NCBI GenBank assembly: GCA_947500775.1 | Contig: CANMTD010000003.1 | Location: forward strand, 1-64,000 | Direction of reading: 5' to 3' | Length of the DNA: 64,000 nucleotides | From: an uncultured Paracoccaceae bacterium | GTDB lineage: Bacteria; Pseudomonadota; Alphaproteobacteria; Rhodobacterales; Rhodobacteraceae | Shown: one piece after another, positions 1 to 8,536 of the stretch | Numbering within the stretch: position 1 is the first letter of the stretch | Layout: each line of letters starts with the position of its first letter | Notes under the pieces: model-generated | What the model saw: only the letters and a program-made list of their open reading frames with translations | The model's database searches: none | What the model was told of the DNA's origin: nothing | Made by a program: the position numbers and the translations under genes

Positions 1-299
1 CCCAACCGCGCCCCTCAGCGCCGCCGGTGAAGGGGGTTCTAGGCCTACACGCCAAAACCCGCAAGTGCTTTTTTGAATTTCATGACAGAAATCTGCAAAA
101 AACTTCAAATCGCGTGTCCGGGGCGATTTTCATGCCCGATTGAGTCATAAAATAAAGGGCGATCCGAATTTTCGCCCGAATGCTGTTGGTACGGTCACGG
201 AACCGTTTCGCCCCCCTTGTCGGGCAAATAAGACGACTCAATGCCGTACTGCGCGGCGACGGCAAGCAACGACTCGTTTTTGAAACGAGTCACCCCCCG
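1..299. other. Intergenic stretch with a perfect hairpin, no credible gene
   Basis: No convincing coding sequence is visible here. The short open frames lack a ribosome binding site and have no recognisable product. The one structure that stands out is the perfect inverted repeat at 271-291, listed separately. The stretch lies just beyond the 3' end of the leftward H-NOX/cyclase gene pair. Confidence 0.6.
271..291 (-). terminator. Hairpin after the H-NOX/GGDEF operon
   Basis: GACTCGTTT (271-279) and AAACGAGTC (283-291) are perfect reverse complements around a 3-base loop. The hairpin starts 9 bases past the stop of the leftward cyclase gene. No clear U-run follows on that strand, so it may stabilise the 3' end or assist Rho rather than be a textbook intrinsic terminator. 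Confidence 0.45.
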
Positions 300-1325
300 C
301 TATTGGACAAAAGCGATGTCTTCGGGCGGCTCTGTCACCTGCCCTGCCCCATGCGCCATGGTGACCCGCGCCCGGCCCGTCCGTTTGGATGTATAAAGCG
401 CCATATCCGCGTCATGCAGCATCTGCTCGACATCTGGGACGTCGTATTGAGTCGAAAGCGCCGTGCCGATGCTGGCTGAAATCCGGCATGTTTCACCGTT
501 GAAGGGAATCGGCACCTCCAGCTGTTCGATGATCCGCAATGCGATCGCGTTCAGCCGGGCGGCATCCACCAGCCCGTCGAAGATCAGAACAAATTCATCC
601 CCGCCAAACCGGACGACGATATCCTCGGATCGGGTTTCGTCGATCAGCACCTGTGCCACATGCTGCAACACATGGTCGCCAGCCGCATGGCCAAAGCTGT
701 CATTCACGACCTTGAAGAAATCCAGATCCAGATGCATCACGCTGAACGGCTGTGACGCCTCGATCAGGCGCGCCATCAGGAAATCCATCGCCCTGCGGTT
801 CTTCAGCCCGGTCAGCGTATCGGTAAAGGCCTGTTCCTCGGCCACGATCTTGGCGCCCTGCAGGCGGTTGTTTAGGCTGCGCAGCTCGTTCATCACCGCC
901 GCCTTCGCTTCGACCAGATACAGCATTTCGACGGTCAGGTCGGTCACCGCGAAATCGCCCAGCGTCAGACCGTATTCGGCAACCGCATCGACCACCGATA
1001 TGCCAAAAGACAGGTTGATCAATACATCCTGCCCCCCGTTCAGTTTGACCACCATCCCTTTCAGCGCGGTCATGGGCGCATCATGAAACACCAGATGCAC
1101 CGGCGTGCCCTCCAGACCCAGCAAAGCCTTGTGGGAATTTGCCCGGCGCGGGCGGCGCACTTCGAAGATGTCCAGAAACCGGCGCCCGACCATCGGTGTC
1201 TCTGGCCGCAGCTTTTGCAGGGTCGGGCCCACGCGGCGAACCTCGCCCGTTTTGGTCAGCCAGACATGCATCGGCATCAACCGGTCCATCGCCTCGGGGC
1301 TTAGGGTCATCTGAGGGTCTGTCAT
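300..1325 (-). CDS. Diguanylate cyclase with N-terminal HNOBA-like sensor domain
   Basis: This 341-residue cytoplasmic protein should make cyclic di-GMP from two GTP. Residues about 15-150 resemble the heme-NO-binding-associated (HNOBA) domain (MHVWLTKTGEVRRVGP, then a DIFEVRRP segment). A short helix (about 135-165) links it to a GGDEF domain. The active-site GGDEF is intact at 241-245, and an RSED inhibitory site (RxxD) sits five residues before it at 232-235, so product feedback inhibition is expected. The gene lies 3 bases downstream of the H-NOX-like gene, so the two are almost surely co-transcribed. In other proteobacteria H-NOX proteins act on a partner cyclase or kinase, which is the inferred relation here. 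No EAL domain and no membrane segments are seen. Confidence 0.9.
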   Translation of the reverse strand: MTDPQMTLSPEAMDRLMPMHVWLTKTGEVRRVGPTLQKLRPETPMVGRRFLDIFEVRRPRRANSHKALLGLEGTPVHLVFHDAPMTALKGMVVKLNGGQDVLINLSFGISVVDAVAEYGLTLGDFAVTDLTVEMLYLVEAKAAVMNELRSLNNRLQGAKIVAEEQAFTDTLTGLKNRRAMDFLMARLIEASQPFSVMHLDLDFFKVVNDSFGHAAGDHVLQHVAQVLIDETRSEDIVVRFGGDEFVLIFDGLVDAARLNAIALRIIEQLEVPIPFNGETCRISASIGTALSTQYDVPDVEQMLHDADMALYTSKRTGRARVTMAHGAGQVTEPPEDIAFVQ

Positions 1326-1328
1326 GCG

Positions 1329-1919
1329 CTACTCCGCTGGCATCGCCAATTTGAAACTGCGCCCTTCGGCAAAACCACTGTCCAGCAGGTCGATGTGCAG
1401 GCAATCGTTTCCTTCAACGTCCCATCCGGTGTAATCCAGCAGCACCAGCGCGCCATAATCATCCGCCATCGCCCGCAGAATCCCCAGCATCAGATGACCG
1501 GCCCCCGGCATGTGCCAGTGACAGATCAGCCGGTAAGCCCCCTGCCCGTCATCGCGCAGTTCCAGCCCCGGCATTTCCAGATCGGGCACCGCCAATCGGG
1601 CGCGGCCGCGCAATTCATCAAGCGAATGCAGAAACTCGACAAAACTGTCGCCCCCGAACCGCAACAGGCGGCGCAGCGGTTCCAGCTTTGTATTCGACAC
1701 CAGAAAGGTGCCCAGATCTTCAAGGATCACCTCTTGCGGTTTATCGAGCTGCAGTGAAATCGATTCCAACAGCGCCAGGGTAATGCCATCGTCATAGCGC
1801 AGCATCGATTCAAAACCATCGACACCGATATCGATCGCTTCGGCCACATCGCGCCAAACGTCGTCCCCATAGGTCTCACAAAGAAAAAACTGAATCGACC
1901 GGTTGATAAGGCCGTGCAT
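1329..1919 (-). CDS. H-NOX-like (heme-NO-binding fold) protein lacking the proximal His
   Basis: The 196-residue protein matches the H-NOX/HNOB fold along its length: MHGLINRSIQ at the N-terminus, FLHSLDELRG in the segment holding helix F, and a C-terminal GILRAMADDYG stretch. Canonical H-NOX proteins bind heme through a histidine in a DxxH-like position. Aligning LDELR with the Shewanella pattern HDVIH puts Arg104 there. The heme-propionate YxSxR motif is also absent; the equivalent region reads LICHWH. It is therefore unlikely to bind heme in the usual way, though His98 or a neighbour might substitute. It leads the operon with the HNOBA-GGDEF cyclase, so a regulatory partner role, possibly with a different ligand or as an adaptor, is inferred. 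ATG start at 1919. Confidence 0.8.
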   Translation of the reverse strand: MHGLINRSIQFFLCETYGDDVWRDVAEAIDIGVDGFESMLRYDDGITLALLESISLQLDKPQEVILEDLGTFLVSNTKLEPLRRLLRFGGDSFVEFLHSLDELRGRARLAVPDLEMPGLELRDDGQGAYRLICHWHMPGAGHLMLGILRAMADDYGALVLLDYTGWDVEGNDCLHIDLLDSGFAEGRSFKLAMPAE

Positions 1920-1985
1920 GTTACGCGTCCCAAGGTACTATTTTGTGAGACCCTAAAATAAAGGTATTAACAAAGTCCAAATGTT

Positions 1986-3764
1986 TTAACGTCCGAAGTA
2001 AATCTCCACCCCGCCGACCTGTACAGAACGCGCCTGAACCGGCCGCAGCGCGTATTCACCGGCAATCAGCGCATCTATCAATGCGTCGTCGGCAACGCTG
2101 AGCGTGTCACTGCCTTCGAACTGCGGATATCGCGGGCTGACCATTACAGCCGGGTCATGCTCGGCATAATAGGCGTTGGCCATCGGCCTTCCCTGCGCGC
2201 TAAGCGTCACGATCATCAACTCGTCGCCCGGGCGGTTGGGCGCCAGATCGGCAAGCACCGCGACACAGCCGGGGTTACCGCCCTTTGTCCGCCGGGCGCA
2301 GGCATCTTCGAACCGCCGGATATCCCATTCCTGAAACGCCACGGTCAGCGCGGCGGGCAGCGTGGCCCCTTCGGGGCGGATCGGCATCACCTGCCCCAAG
2401 GCATCGACCCGCTGGGCGAAATCATCGACCCGGCGCCGGTTGTCAAACGCCATGCGATTGCCCGCTGTTTCAAACTCTTCCAGCAAAAGAGCCATTTGGG
2501 TCGCTTCGGGATGATCCTTCAGCGCCGCCAGCCGCTCCAGCCCGCGGGTCCCTGCCCGCCCCCACTCATGCCCGATCACCCAAAGGTCCACGGCGCTGGC
2601 CTTGACCCGCCCGTTTTCAAACCGGGCAATCTGATCGGCGGTCGACAGGCGTTGCGGCGAAAAGAGCGGCGTCAGCCACAGCGCGGCCACACACAGCACC
2701 AGAACCGCCATGACCACATTGCTGCCCCGGATACGCCCCTGCCAGTCCTGCCGCCACAGGATCGCCGCCGCATAGGCCGTGCCATAGCCCAGGGCGATGG
2801 TCGCGATGGTTGCCGCAGCCAGCCGGTCCGGCGTCCAGCCATATTGCATGACCCGCAGCAAGACCGCATAGCCCGCCAACCCCGCCAGCGCGGGCAGGCA
2901 CAGCGCCAGCGCCTGACAGGTCAGCCCCATCAGCGATCCTTTCACCGCGCGGCTGTCGTCGGTATCCAGCGCGGTCGTCACCAGCGTCGCCGCCGCCCCG
3001 GCCATCGCCAACAGGGTGGTGGCCACCGACAGGGACCCGAACAGATGCGACAAGCCGCGAAACGGCAGGGCAATCAGAAACACCGCGACAACGACCAGAA
3101 CCGCCGGCATCAGCAACCGCAGCAATCGCAGCACCAGATAGGGCGAGACATAGTCCGACAGCTCGTTCACCACGGCCAGAGCCACCCCCAGAACGGTGCC
3201 GGTCAACAGGTATGGCACCGCTTCGATGTCCAGCAGGTCTTCGATGATCGTCAGGCCGACCAGTTGGAACAAGGCGTCCGACAGCATCAGCAACGCCCAG
3301 ACCGCGCCCACAAACAGCCACGCCGCCACATAGCGCACCACGATGTTCCACGACTGATCGAACAGAACGTCGTATTGCCCCCACTTGCCCCGCTGAAGAC
3401 GCGAAATCATGAACGGCAAGGGAATCAGGACCAACACCGTATAGGCGAACAGCGGATGGCCCGATTTCAGCGAGTCTTCGACCGTATCGAACCGAAGGCT
3501 GGCCCATGTCATCAGGATCGCCACCGGCCCGGCATAGATCGCCGCCGCCAACGCGGCCCGGCGCAGGCTGACCGGCCCGACCATCGCCAGAACGGCCACA
3601 AAGAAAGCCCCGGCAAGGGCCGTCAGGAACAGGACCATGCGCGGATAATCGACCAGACGATCGGGCAGGACATCCAGCAGCACCCAGGCCGACAGCCCCG
3701 CCGCCGCGCCCACCAGACCAAGGGCGATCCGCCCCACCGTCATGTTCTGCTCGTCCGTCTGCAT
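1986..3764 (-). CDS. DUF4153 family multi-pass membrane protein
   Basis: A 592-residue inner-membrane protein with about ten or more hydrophobic segments in the first ~370 residues and a soluble C-terminal third containing AGEYALRP and VGGVEIYFGR. The layout fits the DUF4153 family, whose function is not known. I chose the ATG at 3764 (MQTDEQN) because GGCAGGAACAAC precedes it; the open frame extends to a TTG at 3782. It stands alone: a divergent-looking gap of 66 bases separates it from the H-NOX gene, and the MttB-like gene upstream ends 90 bases away. Nothing in the sequence indicates a substrate. Confidence 0.8.
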   Translation of the reverse strand: MQTDEQNMTVGRIALGLVGAAAGLSAWVLLDVLPDRLVDYPRMVLFLTALAGAFFVAVLAMVGPVSLRRAALAAAIYAGPVAILMTWASLRFDTVEDSLKSGHPLFAYTVLVLIPLPFMISRLQRGKWGQYDVLFDQSWNIVVRYVAAWLFVGAVWALLMLSDALFQLVGLTIIEDLLDIEAVPYLLTGTVLGVALAVVNELSDYVSPYLVLRLLRLLMPAVLVVVAVFLIALPFRGLSHLFGSLSVATTLLAMAGAAATLVTTALDTDDSRAVKGSLMGLTCQALALCLPALAGLAGYAVLLRVMQYGWTPDRLAAATIATIALGYGTAYAAAILWRQDWQGRIRGSNVVMAVLVLCVAALWLTPLFSPQRLSTADQIARFENGRVKASAVDLWVIGHEWGRAGTRGLERLAALKDHPEATQMALLLEEFETAGNRMAFDNRRRVDDFAQRVDALGQVMPIRPEGATLPAALTVAFQEWDIRRFEDACARRTKGGNPGCVAVLADLAPNRPGDELMIVTLSAQGRPMANAYYAEHDPAVMVSPRYPQFEGSDTLSVADDALIDALIAGEYALRPVQARSVQVGGVEIYFGR

Positions 3765-3854
3765 GTTGTTCCTGCCCTGCAATTTGCGCCAAGTCTAACC
3801 GCATGACGGCGCGGGCTCCAGTGCAGGCATACCGGACGTTGCCGGAAACCGCGG

Positions 3855-5411
3855 CTAGAAATCGGTGGGGGCACCGCCTTCGGCTTTGCGACGGGCCACG
3901 AAATCGGCCAGTTCGTCGCGGATGGCAGGGTCCATCGGCGGGGCCTCGAAGCTGCCGATGATCTCTTTGAACAGGCGATGCGCGCGTTCAGCCGTCCAGG
4001 TGCCCCCGTCCAGCGCCCAGCCTTCGTAGTTTTTCCAATCGCTGAGGAAGGGCTGATAAAACGCCTTGGTATAGCGGGCCTGCGTATGTTCGGTGCCAAA
4101 GAAATGGCCTTCGCTGCCGACCTCGCGGATCGCATCCAGCGCGATGTCATCGGGGGTGGTGGCCACGATCTCGGGTTCGAAATACCGCTGGATCTGTTGC
4201 AGCAGCTCGCAATCCATGATGAATTTTTCGGGGCTGGCGATCAGCCCGCCCTCCAGCCACCCGGCGGCGTGATACACCATGTTGCTGCCCGACTGCACCG
4301 CCGCCCACAGCGCGTTCGACGTTTCCCACATCGCCTGCCCGTCGGGCACATTGGCCGCACAGGACCCTGATGAGCGCAGGGGCAGCCCGTAAAACCGCGC
4401 CATCTGCCCGGTCATCTGGGTGGCGCGCATATATTCCGGTGTGCCAAAGGCGGGCGCGCCCGATTTCATATCGACGTTCGAGGTAAAGGTACCCAAGGCA
4501 CAGGGCGTGCCGGGCCGGATATATTGAGCCAGCACAATCGCGCACAGCCCTTCGGCAATCGACTGCGCAACCGCCCCGGCCATCGTGACCGGCGCCATCG
4601 CACCGGCAAGGGTAAAGGGCGTGACGATCACCGCCTGCCCGCGCCGCACACAGCGCATCCAGCCGTCCAGCATCGGAATATCGTGTTTCAGCGGCGAGGT
4701 GGAATTGATGTTGGTATACATGTGCGGCGTGGCTTCGAACTCCTCATGGCTCAGCCCGCCCGCGATGCGCACCATCTCCATCACATCCTCGACCCGTTCC
4801 TTGCCCAGACTATAGGCATGCGCCACCTTGTCGGTCAGGGTCAGCTTGTCGAACAGCACATCCAGATGCCGGACCGAGGCATGGACATCCACCGGCTCCA
4901 CCGGATAGCCGCCCGCCACATGGATACAGTTGAAATACTGGGTCAGCTTCAGCATGTCCTGGCACTGCGCACGATTGCCCGAGACCTTGCCGGTTTCCAG
5001 ATCCCAGTAATTCGGCGGGCTTGAGACATTGACGAACACCATATGCTTGCCGCCGATGGTGATCTGCCGATCCGGGTTGCGCGGCGTGATGGTGAAACTG
5101 GAGGGCGCCTTGGCCAGCATCTCCATCACGAAATCACGGCCCATCCGCACGTTATACCCGTCGATGGTGCATCCGGCCTGTTTCAGAAGGGCCAGCGCCT
5201 CTTCGTTCAGAAATTCGATCCCGATCTCTTCGAGGATTCGCATGGCCCCGTCGTGAATCGCGGCCACCCCTTCGGGTGTCAGGGGTTCGGTCGGGCGGTC
5301 GGTGTTGACCGGAACCCGCCAGGGCATCTGTTCGATCACATTGCCCGTGCTGCGGCGCGCATTTCCTGCGCGTCCCCCCGACCGTCTTTTGCGCGTCGCT
5401 GTGTCAGACAT
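3855..5411 (-). CDS. Trimethylamine methyltransferase (MttB) family protein, non-pyrrolysine type
   Basis: 518 residues with the TIM-barrel MttB fold, seen in LTPEGVAAIHDGAMRILEEI near the start and the glycine-rich GSCAANVPDGQ and GSNMVYHAAGWLEGGL blocks later. Members transfer a methyl group from a quaternary or tertiary amine to a corrinoid protein. The frame has no internal stop, so the amber-coded pyrrolysine of archaeal MttB is absent. This places it with the glycine-betaine-type members common in roseobacters. No corrinoid protein or tetrahydrofolate methyltransferase gene is adjacent, so its partner must lie elsewhere. Start chosen at 5411 (MSDTATRKRR) because AAGGAGGA lies 6-9 bases upstream; the frame opens further to 5480 but that extension has no good ribosome site. 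Confidence 0.85.
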   Translation of the reverse strand: MSDTATRKRRSGGRAGNARRSTGNVIEQMPWRVPVNTDRPTEPLTPEGVAAIHDGAMRILEEIGIEFLNEEALALLKQAGCTIDGYNVRMGRDFVMEMLAKAPSSFTITPRNPDRQITIGGKHMVFVNVSSPPNYWDLETGKVSGNRAQCQDMLKLTQYFNCIHVAGGYPVEPVDVHASVRHLDVLFDKLTLTDKVAHAYSLGKERVEDVMEMVRIAGGLSHEEFEATPHMYTNINSTSPLKHDIPMLDGWMRCVRRGQAVIVTPFTLAGAMAPVTMAGAVAQSIAEGLCAIVLAQYIRPGTPCALGTFTSNVDMKSGAPAFGTPEYMRATQMTGQMARFYGLPLRSSGSCAANVPDGQAMWETSNALWAAVQSGSNMVYHAAGWLEGGLIASPEKFIMDCELLQQIQRYFEPEIVATTPDDIALDAIREVGSEGHFFGTEHTQARYTKAFYQPFLSDWKNYEGWALDGGTWTAERAHRLFKEIIGSFEAPPMDPAIRDELADFVARRKAEGGAPTDF

Positions 5412-5503
5412 GGCCGATCCTCCTTGGCTGACTGTCAGCAGACACCCAAGGCAAAAGAACTGCCGCCGAGAAAACGACAATTTACGTCGTTTTTGGGTTT
5501 GGC

Positions 5504-6205
5504 CTAAACGTCACACCCCGCAAGATAGGCGGGCAGATAGCCGATATCGGGCAGGATCACATCCGCCAGATCGGACAGCTCTGCCGATGTCGCCAGCCCG
5601 GTCAGAACGGCCACCGTGCCCATGCCTGCCGCCCGCCCGGCCAGCAGATCATGACGGCTGTCGCCGATCATCAGGGCCTGTTCGGGCATCAACCCGGTTG
5701 TTTCCAGAAACGCCAGCAACTGTCCGGGTCGGGGCTTGGCGCCAAAGCCGCTGTCGGACCCGGCGATGAAATCGAACCGCAGTTCTACCCCCGCCTCGGC
5801 CAGATGCGCGCGGGCGGGCGCCTCGGCGTCATTGGTGGCGACCCCCAGCTTGATCCCCTGCGCCGCGAACCCGTCCAGCAACGGGGCCAGGGGTGCCGCC
5901 TCGGCCATCGGCGCATCGGCGGCGGCCGTGTTCATATGGTGGATCAAATCAGCCTCGGCCCGGTCCGGCAGTTCCGGCAACAAAAGGGCGGCAATGTCCT
6001 CTGGCGTGCCCGCGATCACCGGGCTGAGCGGATCAAAGGCGCGTTGTATATAGTCAAACCCGATGGCCTGCCCCAATGCCGTGGCCCGGGCGGCGTCGCC
6101 CCCGGCCAAAGCGCCCAGAAACCCGTGGGCCCAGACCGTCCATGTGGCGTTGAAATCGAACAAGGTGCCGTCCTTGTCGAACAATAACCCGGCAATCGCC
6201 TGCAT
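5504..6205 (-). CDS. HAD-family phosphatase, phosphoglycolate-phosphatase-like
   Basis: A 233-residue haloacid dehalogenase-type hydrolase. Motif I is FDKDGTLFDF near the N-terminus, motif II is the GVATNDAEAP segment, and motif III/IV is MIGDSRHDLLAGRAAGM. The helical cap between motifs I and II fits the phosphoglycolate phosphatase (Gph) subgroup, but the substrate cannot be read from sequence. I selected the ATG at 6205 (MQAIAGLLFDKDG) because GAAGGAAC precedes it; an ATG at 6223 is an alternative. It is transcribed leftward, 87 bases after the DUF3572 gene and possibly from the same promoter. Confidence 0.85.
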   Translation of the reverse strand: MQAIAGLLFDKDGTLFDFNATWTVWAHGFLGALAGGDAARATALGQAIGFDYIQRAFDPLSPVIAGTPEDIAALLLPELPDRAEADLIHHMNTAAADAPMAEAAPLAPLLDGFAAQGIKLGVATNDAEAPARAHLAEAGVELRFDFIAGSDSGFGAKPRPGQLLAFLETTGLMPEQALMIGDSRHDLLAGRAAGMGTVAVLTGLATSAELSDLADVILPDIGYLPAYLAGCDV

Positions 6206-6292
6206 AAGCTGTTCCTTCAGCATCTTCGGTCCTGCGGGGTCTGGACCCTTCCAACCACTATTGTTGATCACACTCTTGTGTGATGTCGCGGC

Positions 6293-6571
6293 TCAGGTCC
6301 AGTTGATTTCGGCCCCGCCCGGCAAAGCCTGCCGCGCCTGCATGGGCGCGGTATAGGGCAGGCCCGCCTGATCACAGAATTCCGTGACCCAGCCATCATC
6401 CATCATCACGAAATCCAGCAATGAAATCAGAAATTCCGGCGCGCTGGCCCGCTGTTTCATATCTTCGACCGAGGCGCCGCTGGCCCCCAGAAAAACCGGC
6501 AACAGCTCATCGTTACCCACCAGCCAGGCCAGGGCCTGGATCGCGATTGTTTCGGCGGATTCCTGCCGCAT
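6293..6571 (-). CDS. DUF3572 family protein
   Basis: A 92-residue soluble protein matching DUF3572: AIQALAWLVGNDELLPVFLG at the N-terminus and LLDFVMMDDGWVTEFC further on. No function is known for the family. It is preceded by a strong GGAGG ribosome site and is divergent from pleD with a 102-base shared control region. This arrangement is common in alphaproteobacteria and suggests, without proving, a cell-cycle or signalling link. No membrane segment or signal peptide. Confidence 0.85.
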   Translation of the reverse strand: MRQESAETIAIQALAWLVGNDELLPVFLGASGASVEDMKQRASAPEFLISLLDFVMMDDGWVTEFCDQAGLPYTAPMQARQALPGGAEINWT

Positions 6572-6592
6572 GAGTGCCTCCTGGCCTGCCCC

Positions 6593-6615
6593 GGTTAAAG
6601 GTTTTGTTAACCTTT
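6593..6615. promoter_or_regulatory. Inverted repeat with TTAA half-sites between DUF3572 and pleD
   Basis: The 20-base block GGTTAAAGGTTTTGTTAACC carries TTAA (6595-6598) and TTAAC (6607-6611) separated by 8 bases; AAAGGTT/AACCTTT also pair. CtrA boxes in alphaproteobacteria are TTAA-N7-TTAAC, so this is one base off consensus spacing. It sits in the divergent control region, about 60 bases before pleD. A CtrA-type or other dyad-binding regulator is possible; function is inferred only. Confidence 0.3.
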
Positions 6616-6673
6616 ATTGTTCATCAATGAAGAACGATAAAACAAGCGCTATCACAGGTATGGGAGCTGCACG

Positions 6674-8050
6674 ATGCCTCGACGCATTTTGATCGTGGAC
6701 GATGTCGCGACCAACCGCATTGTGATGAAGGTCAAACTGTCCGAGGCGTGCTATGAAGTGCTGCAGGCCGATGGTGGCCAGGCCGCGATCGATATCGCCC
6801 GCGCCGAACGCCCGGACCTGATTCTTCTGGATCTGGTCATGCCCGACCTTGATGGCATCTCGGTCTGCCGCCAGCTGAAATCCGATCCCGAAACCGCGGA
6901 TATCCCGGTGATCATGGTCACCGCGTCGCACGATTCGGACGGAAAGATTCGCGCGCTTGAGGCAGGGGCCGAGGAATTTCTAACCAAACCGCTGGACGAG
7001 GTGCTGTTGCTGGCCCGTGTGCGCAGCCTGTTGCGGGCGCGCGAAACCGCACGCGAACTGGACCTGCGCGACGGCACCCGCCGCGCGCTTGGGTTTGGCG
7101 AGGCATCCGCGCGGTTCACACTTGCCGCGACCATCGCGCTGGTCGCGGAATTTCCAGATATCGCAAAGCTTTGGGCCACGCGGCTGCAAAGCCACCTAAG
7201 CGCCAACGTGATCACACTGACCCGCGCCGAGGCGCTTGCCCTGAACGACACCGATCAGGCGCCCGATGTTTTTGTCGTGGCCGATGATCTGGCCCCTCCC
7301 GGTTCTGGGTTGCGGCTGTTGACCGATTTGCGATCCCGCGCGCCCACCCGCCATTCGGCGGTTGTGATCGCGATGGCTGAGGGCGCCCGCGATGCGGCGG
7401 CCATGGCATTGGACCTGGGTGCGAACGATCTGTTCATCGGCGCGTTCGAACCGGCCGAACTGGCGCTGCGCCTGACCACGCAACTGACCCGCAAACAACA
7501 GGCCGACCGGTTGCGCGCCTCGGTCGAGGACGGGTTGCGCATGGCCGTCACCGATCCGCTGACGGGGTTGTTCAACCGGCGTTACGCCCTGCCCCATCTG
7601 GCGCGGATCGCCGAACGCGCCGCCGAAAGCAACCGCAGCTTCGCGGTCATGCTGCTGGATCTGGACCGGTTCAAAATGGTGAATGATCGCCACGGCCACG
7701 CCGGTGGCGACGCGGTTCTGGTCGAGGTCGCGAAACGGCTGACCGGCAATCTGCGCCCGGTCGATCTGATCTCGCGCATCGGCGGCGAAGAGTTTCTGGT
7801 CGTTCTGCCCGACACCCCGCTGGCAGAGGCGCGGCTGGCCGCCGAACGGCTGCGCAAACAGATCAACCGCCGCCCCGTAACGCTGCCCTATGACGCCGGC
7901 GAGATTTGTATCACGGCCAGCATCGGCCTGGCGATTTGCACCGGAAAAAACAGCACGGCCGAGGATCTGCTGTCGCTGGCAGACAAGGCGCTTTATGCGG
8001 CCAAGGCACAGGGCCGCAATACCGTGACCGTCAGCCGTTCAGCGGCGTGA
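6674..8050 (+). CDS. pleD: PleD-type response regulator / diguanylate cyclase (REC-REC-GGDEF)
   Basis: 458 residues. The first receiver domain (1-120) has acidic D9/D10, phosphoacceptor D53 in LLDLVMPDLDG, and K105 in FLTKPLD. The second receiver-like domain (about 150-270) lacks a clear phospho-acceptor, as in PleD, where it serves as a dimerisation adaptor. The C-terminal cyclase has an intact GGEEF at 370-374 and an RPVD inhibitory site at 361-364. Phosphorylation should cause dimerisation and c-di-GMP synthesis, linking cell cycle or polarity to surface behaviour. GGGAG precedes the ATG. Its 3' end overlaps the convergent metal-sensor-like gene by 12 bases. Confidence 0.93.
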   Translation: MPRRILIVDDVATNRIVMKVKLSEACYEVLQADGGQAAIDIARAERPDLILLDLVMPDLDGISVCRQLKSDPETADIPVIMVTASHDSDGKIRALEAGAEEFLTKPLDEVLLLARVRSLLRARETARELDLRDGTRRALGFGEASARFTLAATIALVAEFPDIAKLWATRLQSHLSANVITLTRAEALALNDTDQAPDVFVVADDLAPPGSGLRLLTDLRSRAPTRHSAVVIAMAEGARDAAAMALDLGANDLFIGAFEPAELALRLTTQLTRKQQADRLRASVEDGLRMAVTDPLTGLFNRRYALPHLARIAERAAESNRSFAVMLLDLDRFKMVNDRHGHAGGDAVLVEVAKRLTGNLRPVDLISRIGGEEFLVVLPDTPLAEARLAAERLRKQINRRPVTLPYDAGEICITASIGLAICTGKNSTAEDLLSLADKALYAAKAQGRNTVTVSRSAA

Positions 8051-8536
8051 TCCGCGCGGCCCGTGTTTCAACACCTCGTCCAATCGATCGGCAAAGGCGG
8101 CGCGCTCGGCGTCGCTCATCGTGGCAATGCGGTCCAGCAGGGCCTGCCGCACCAACCTGATCTGATCGCCGACACGTTGCTGTTGCGCATTCAACAGCGC
8201 CTCGGTCGCCGCGGCATCATAGGGCTGCGCCCGAAGGGCCGCCAGAACGTCGCGAAACCCTTTGCGGACCTCGGTCCGGTTGCTGTGCAGATTGTCCTTT
8301 TGCTTGGACAGGGCCTGACGCAGGGCCGCGCGATCCGCCCGGCTCAGCGCCTTGGAATAGGGCCCGTAGTTCAGCACCGACGCCTCGCGCGGGCCGTCGC
8401 GGCGTTCCTTGACATGGCCCAGCATCCGGCCGGCCACAGCCCCCACCACCAACAGGTTCAACGCCAGCGACAGGATCAGAACAACCTGCATCCAGCGCCC
8501 CCGGCGCACCGGCGGATTGGTATCATCGGTTCCCAT
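8039..8536 (-). CDS. Periplasmic heavy-metal sensor-like protein (Metal_resist/CpxP-like)
   Basis: 165 residues with one N-terminal membrane anchor (VVLILSLALNLLVVGAVAG) followed by a charged, all-helical periplasmic domain rich in Arg/Ala, with a QQQRVGDQIRLVRQALLDRI helix. This layout matches the Spy/CpxP-like 'periplasmic heavy metal sensor' family often encoded with ECF sigma factors. Its ATG overlaps the stop of the preceding putative anti-sigma gene (ATGA), so the three genes form a tight operon. I infer that it tunes the sigma factor's response to an envelope or metal signal. No His/Cys-rich metal site is obvious, so the metal part of the family name is not supported here. Confidence 0.75.
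   Translation of the reverse strand: MGTDDTNPPVRRGRWMQVVLILSLALNLLVVGAVAGRMLGHVKERRDGPREASVLNYGPYSKALSRADRAALRQALSKQKDNLHSNRTEVRKGFRDVLAALRAQPYDAAATEALLNAQQQRVGDQIRLVRQALLDRIATMSDAERAAFADRLDEVLKHGPRGSRR

Noticed and set aside
80-479. Short open frames in the first 480 bases
   Set aside because: No ribosome sites and no family features; they overlap the cyclase gene or cover the hairpin at 271-291.
2157-3806. 549-codon open frame opposite the DUF4153 gene
   Set aside because: Composition is dominated by Gln, Arg, Pro and His, as expected for the antisense of a GC-rich membrane protein gene; no ribosome site.
3855-5411. Pyrrolysine-containing MttB
   Set aside because: The reading frame has no internal TAG and no pyl genes are in the window.
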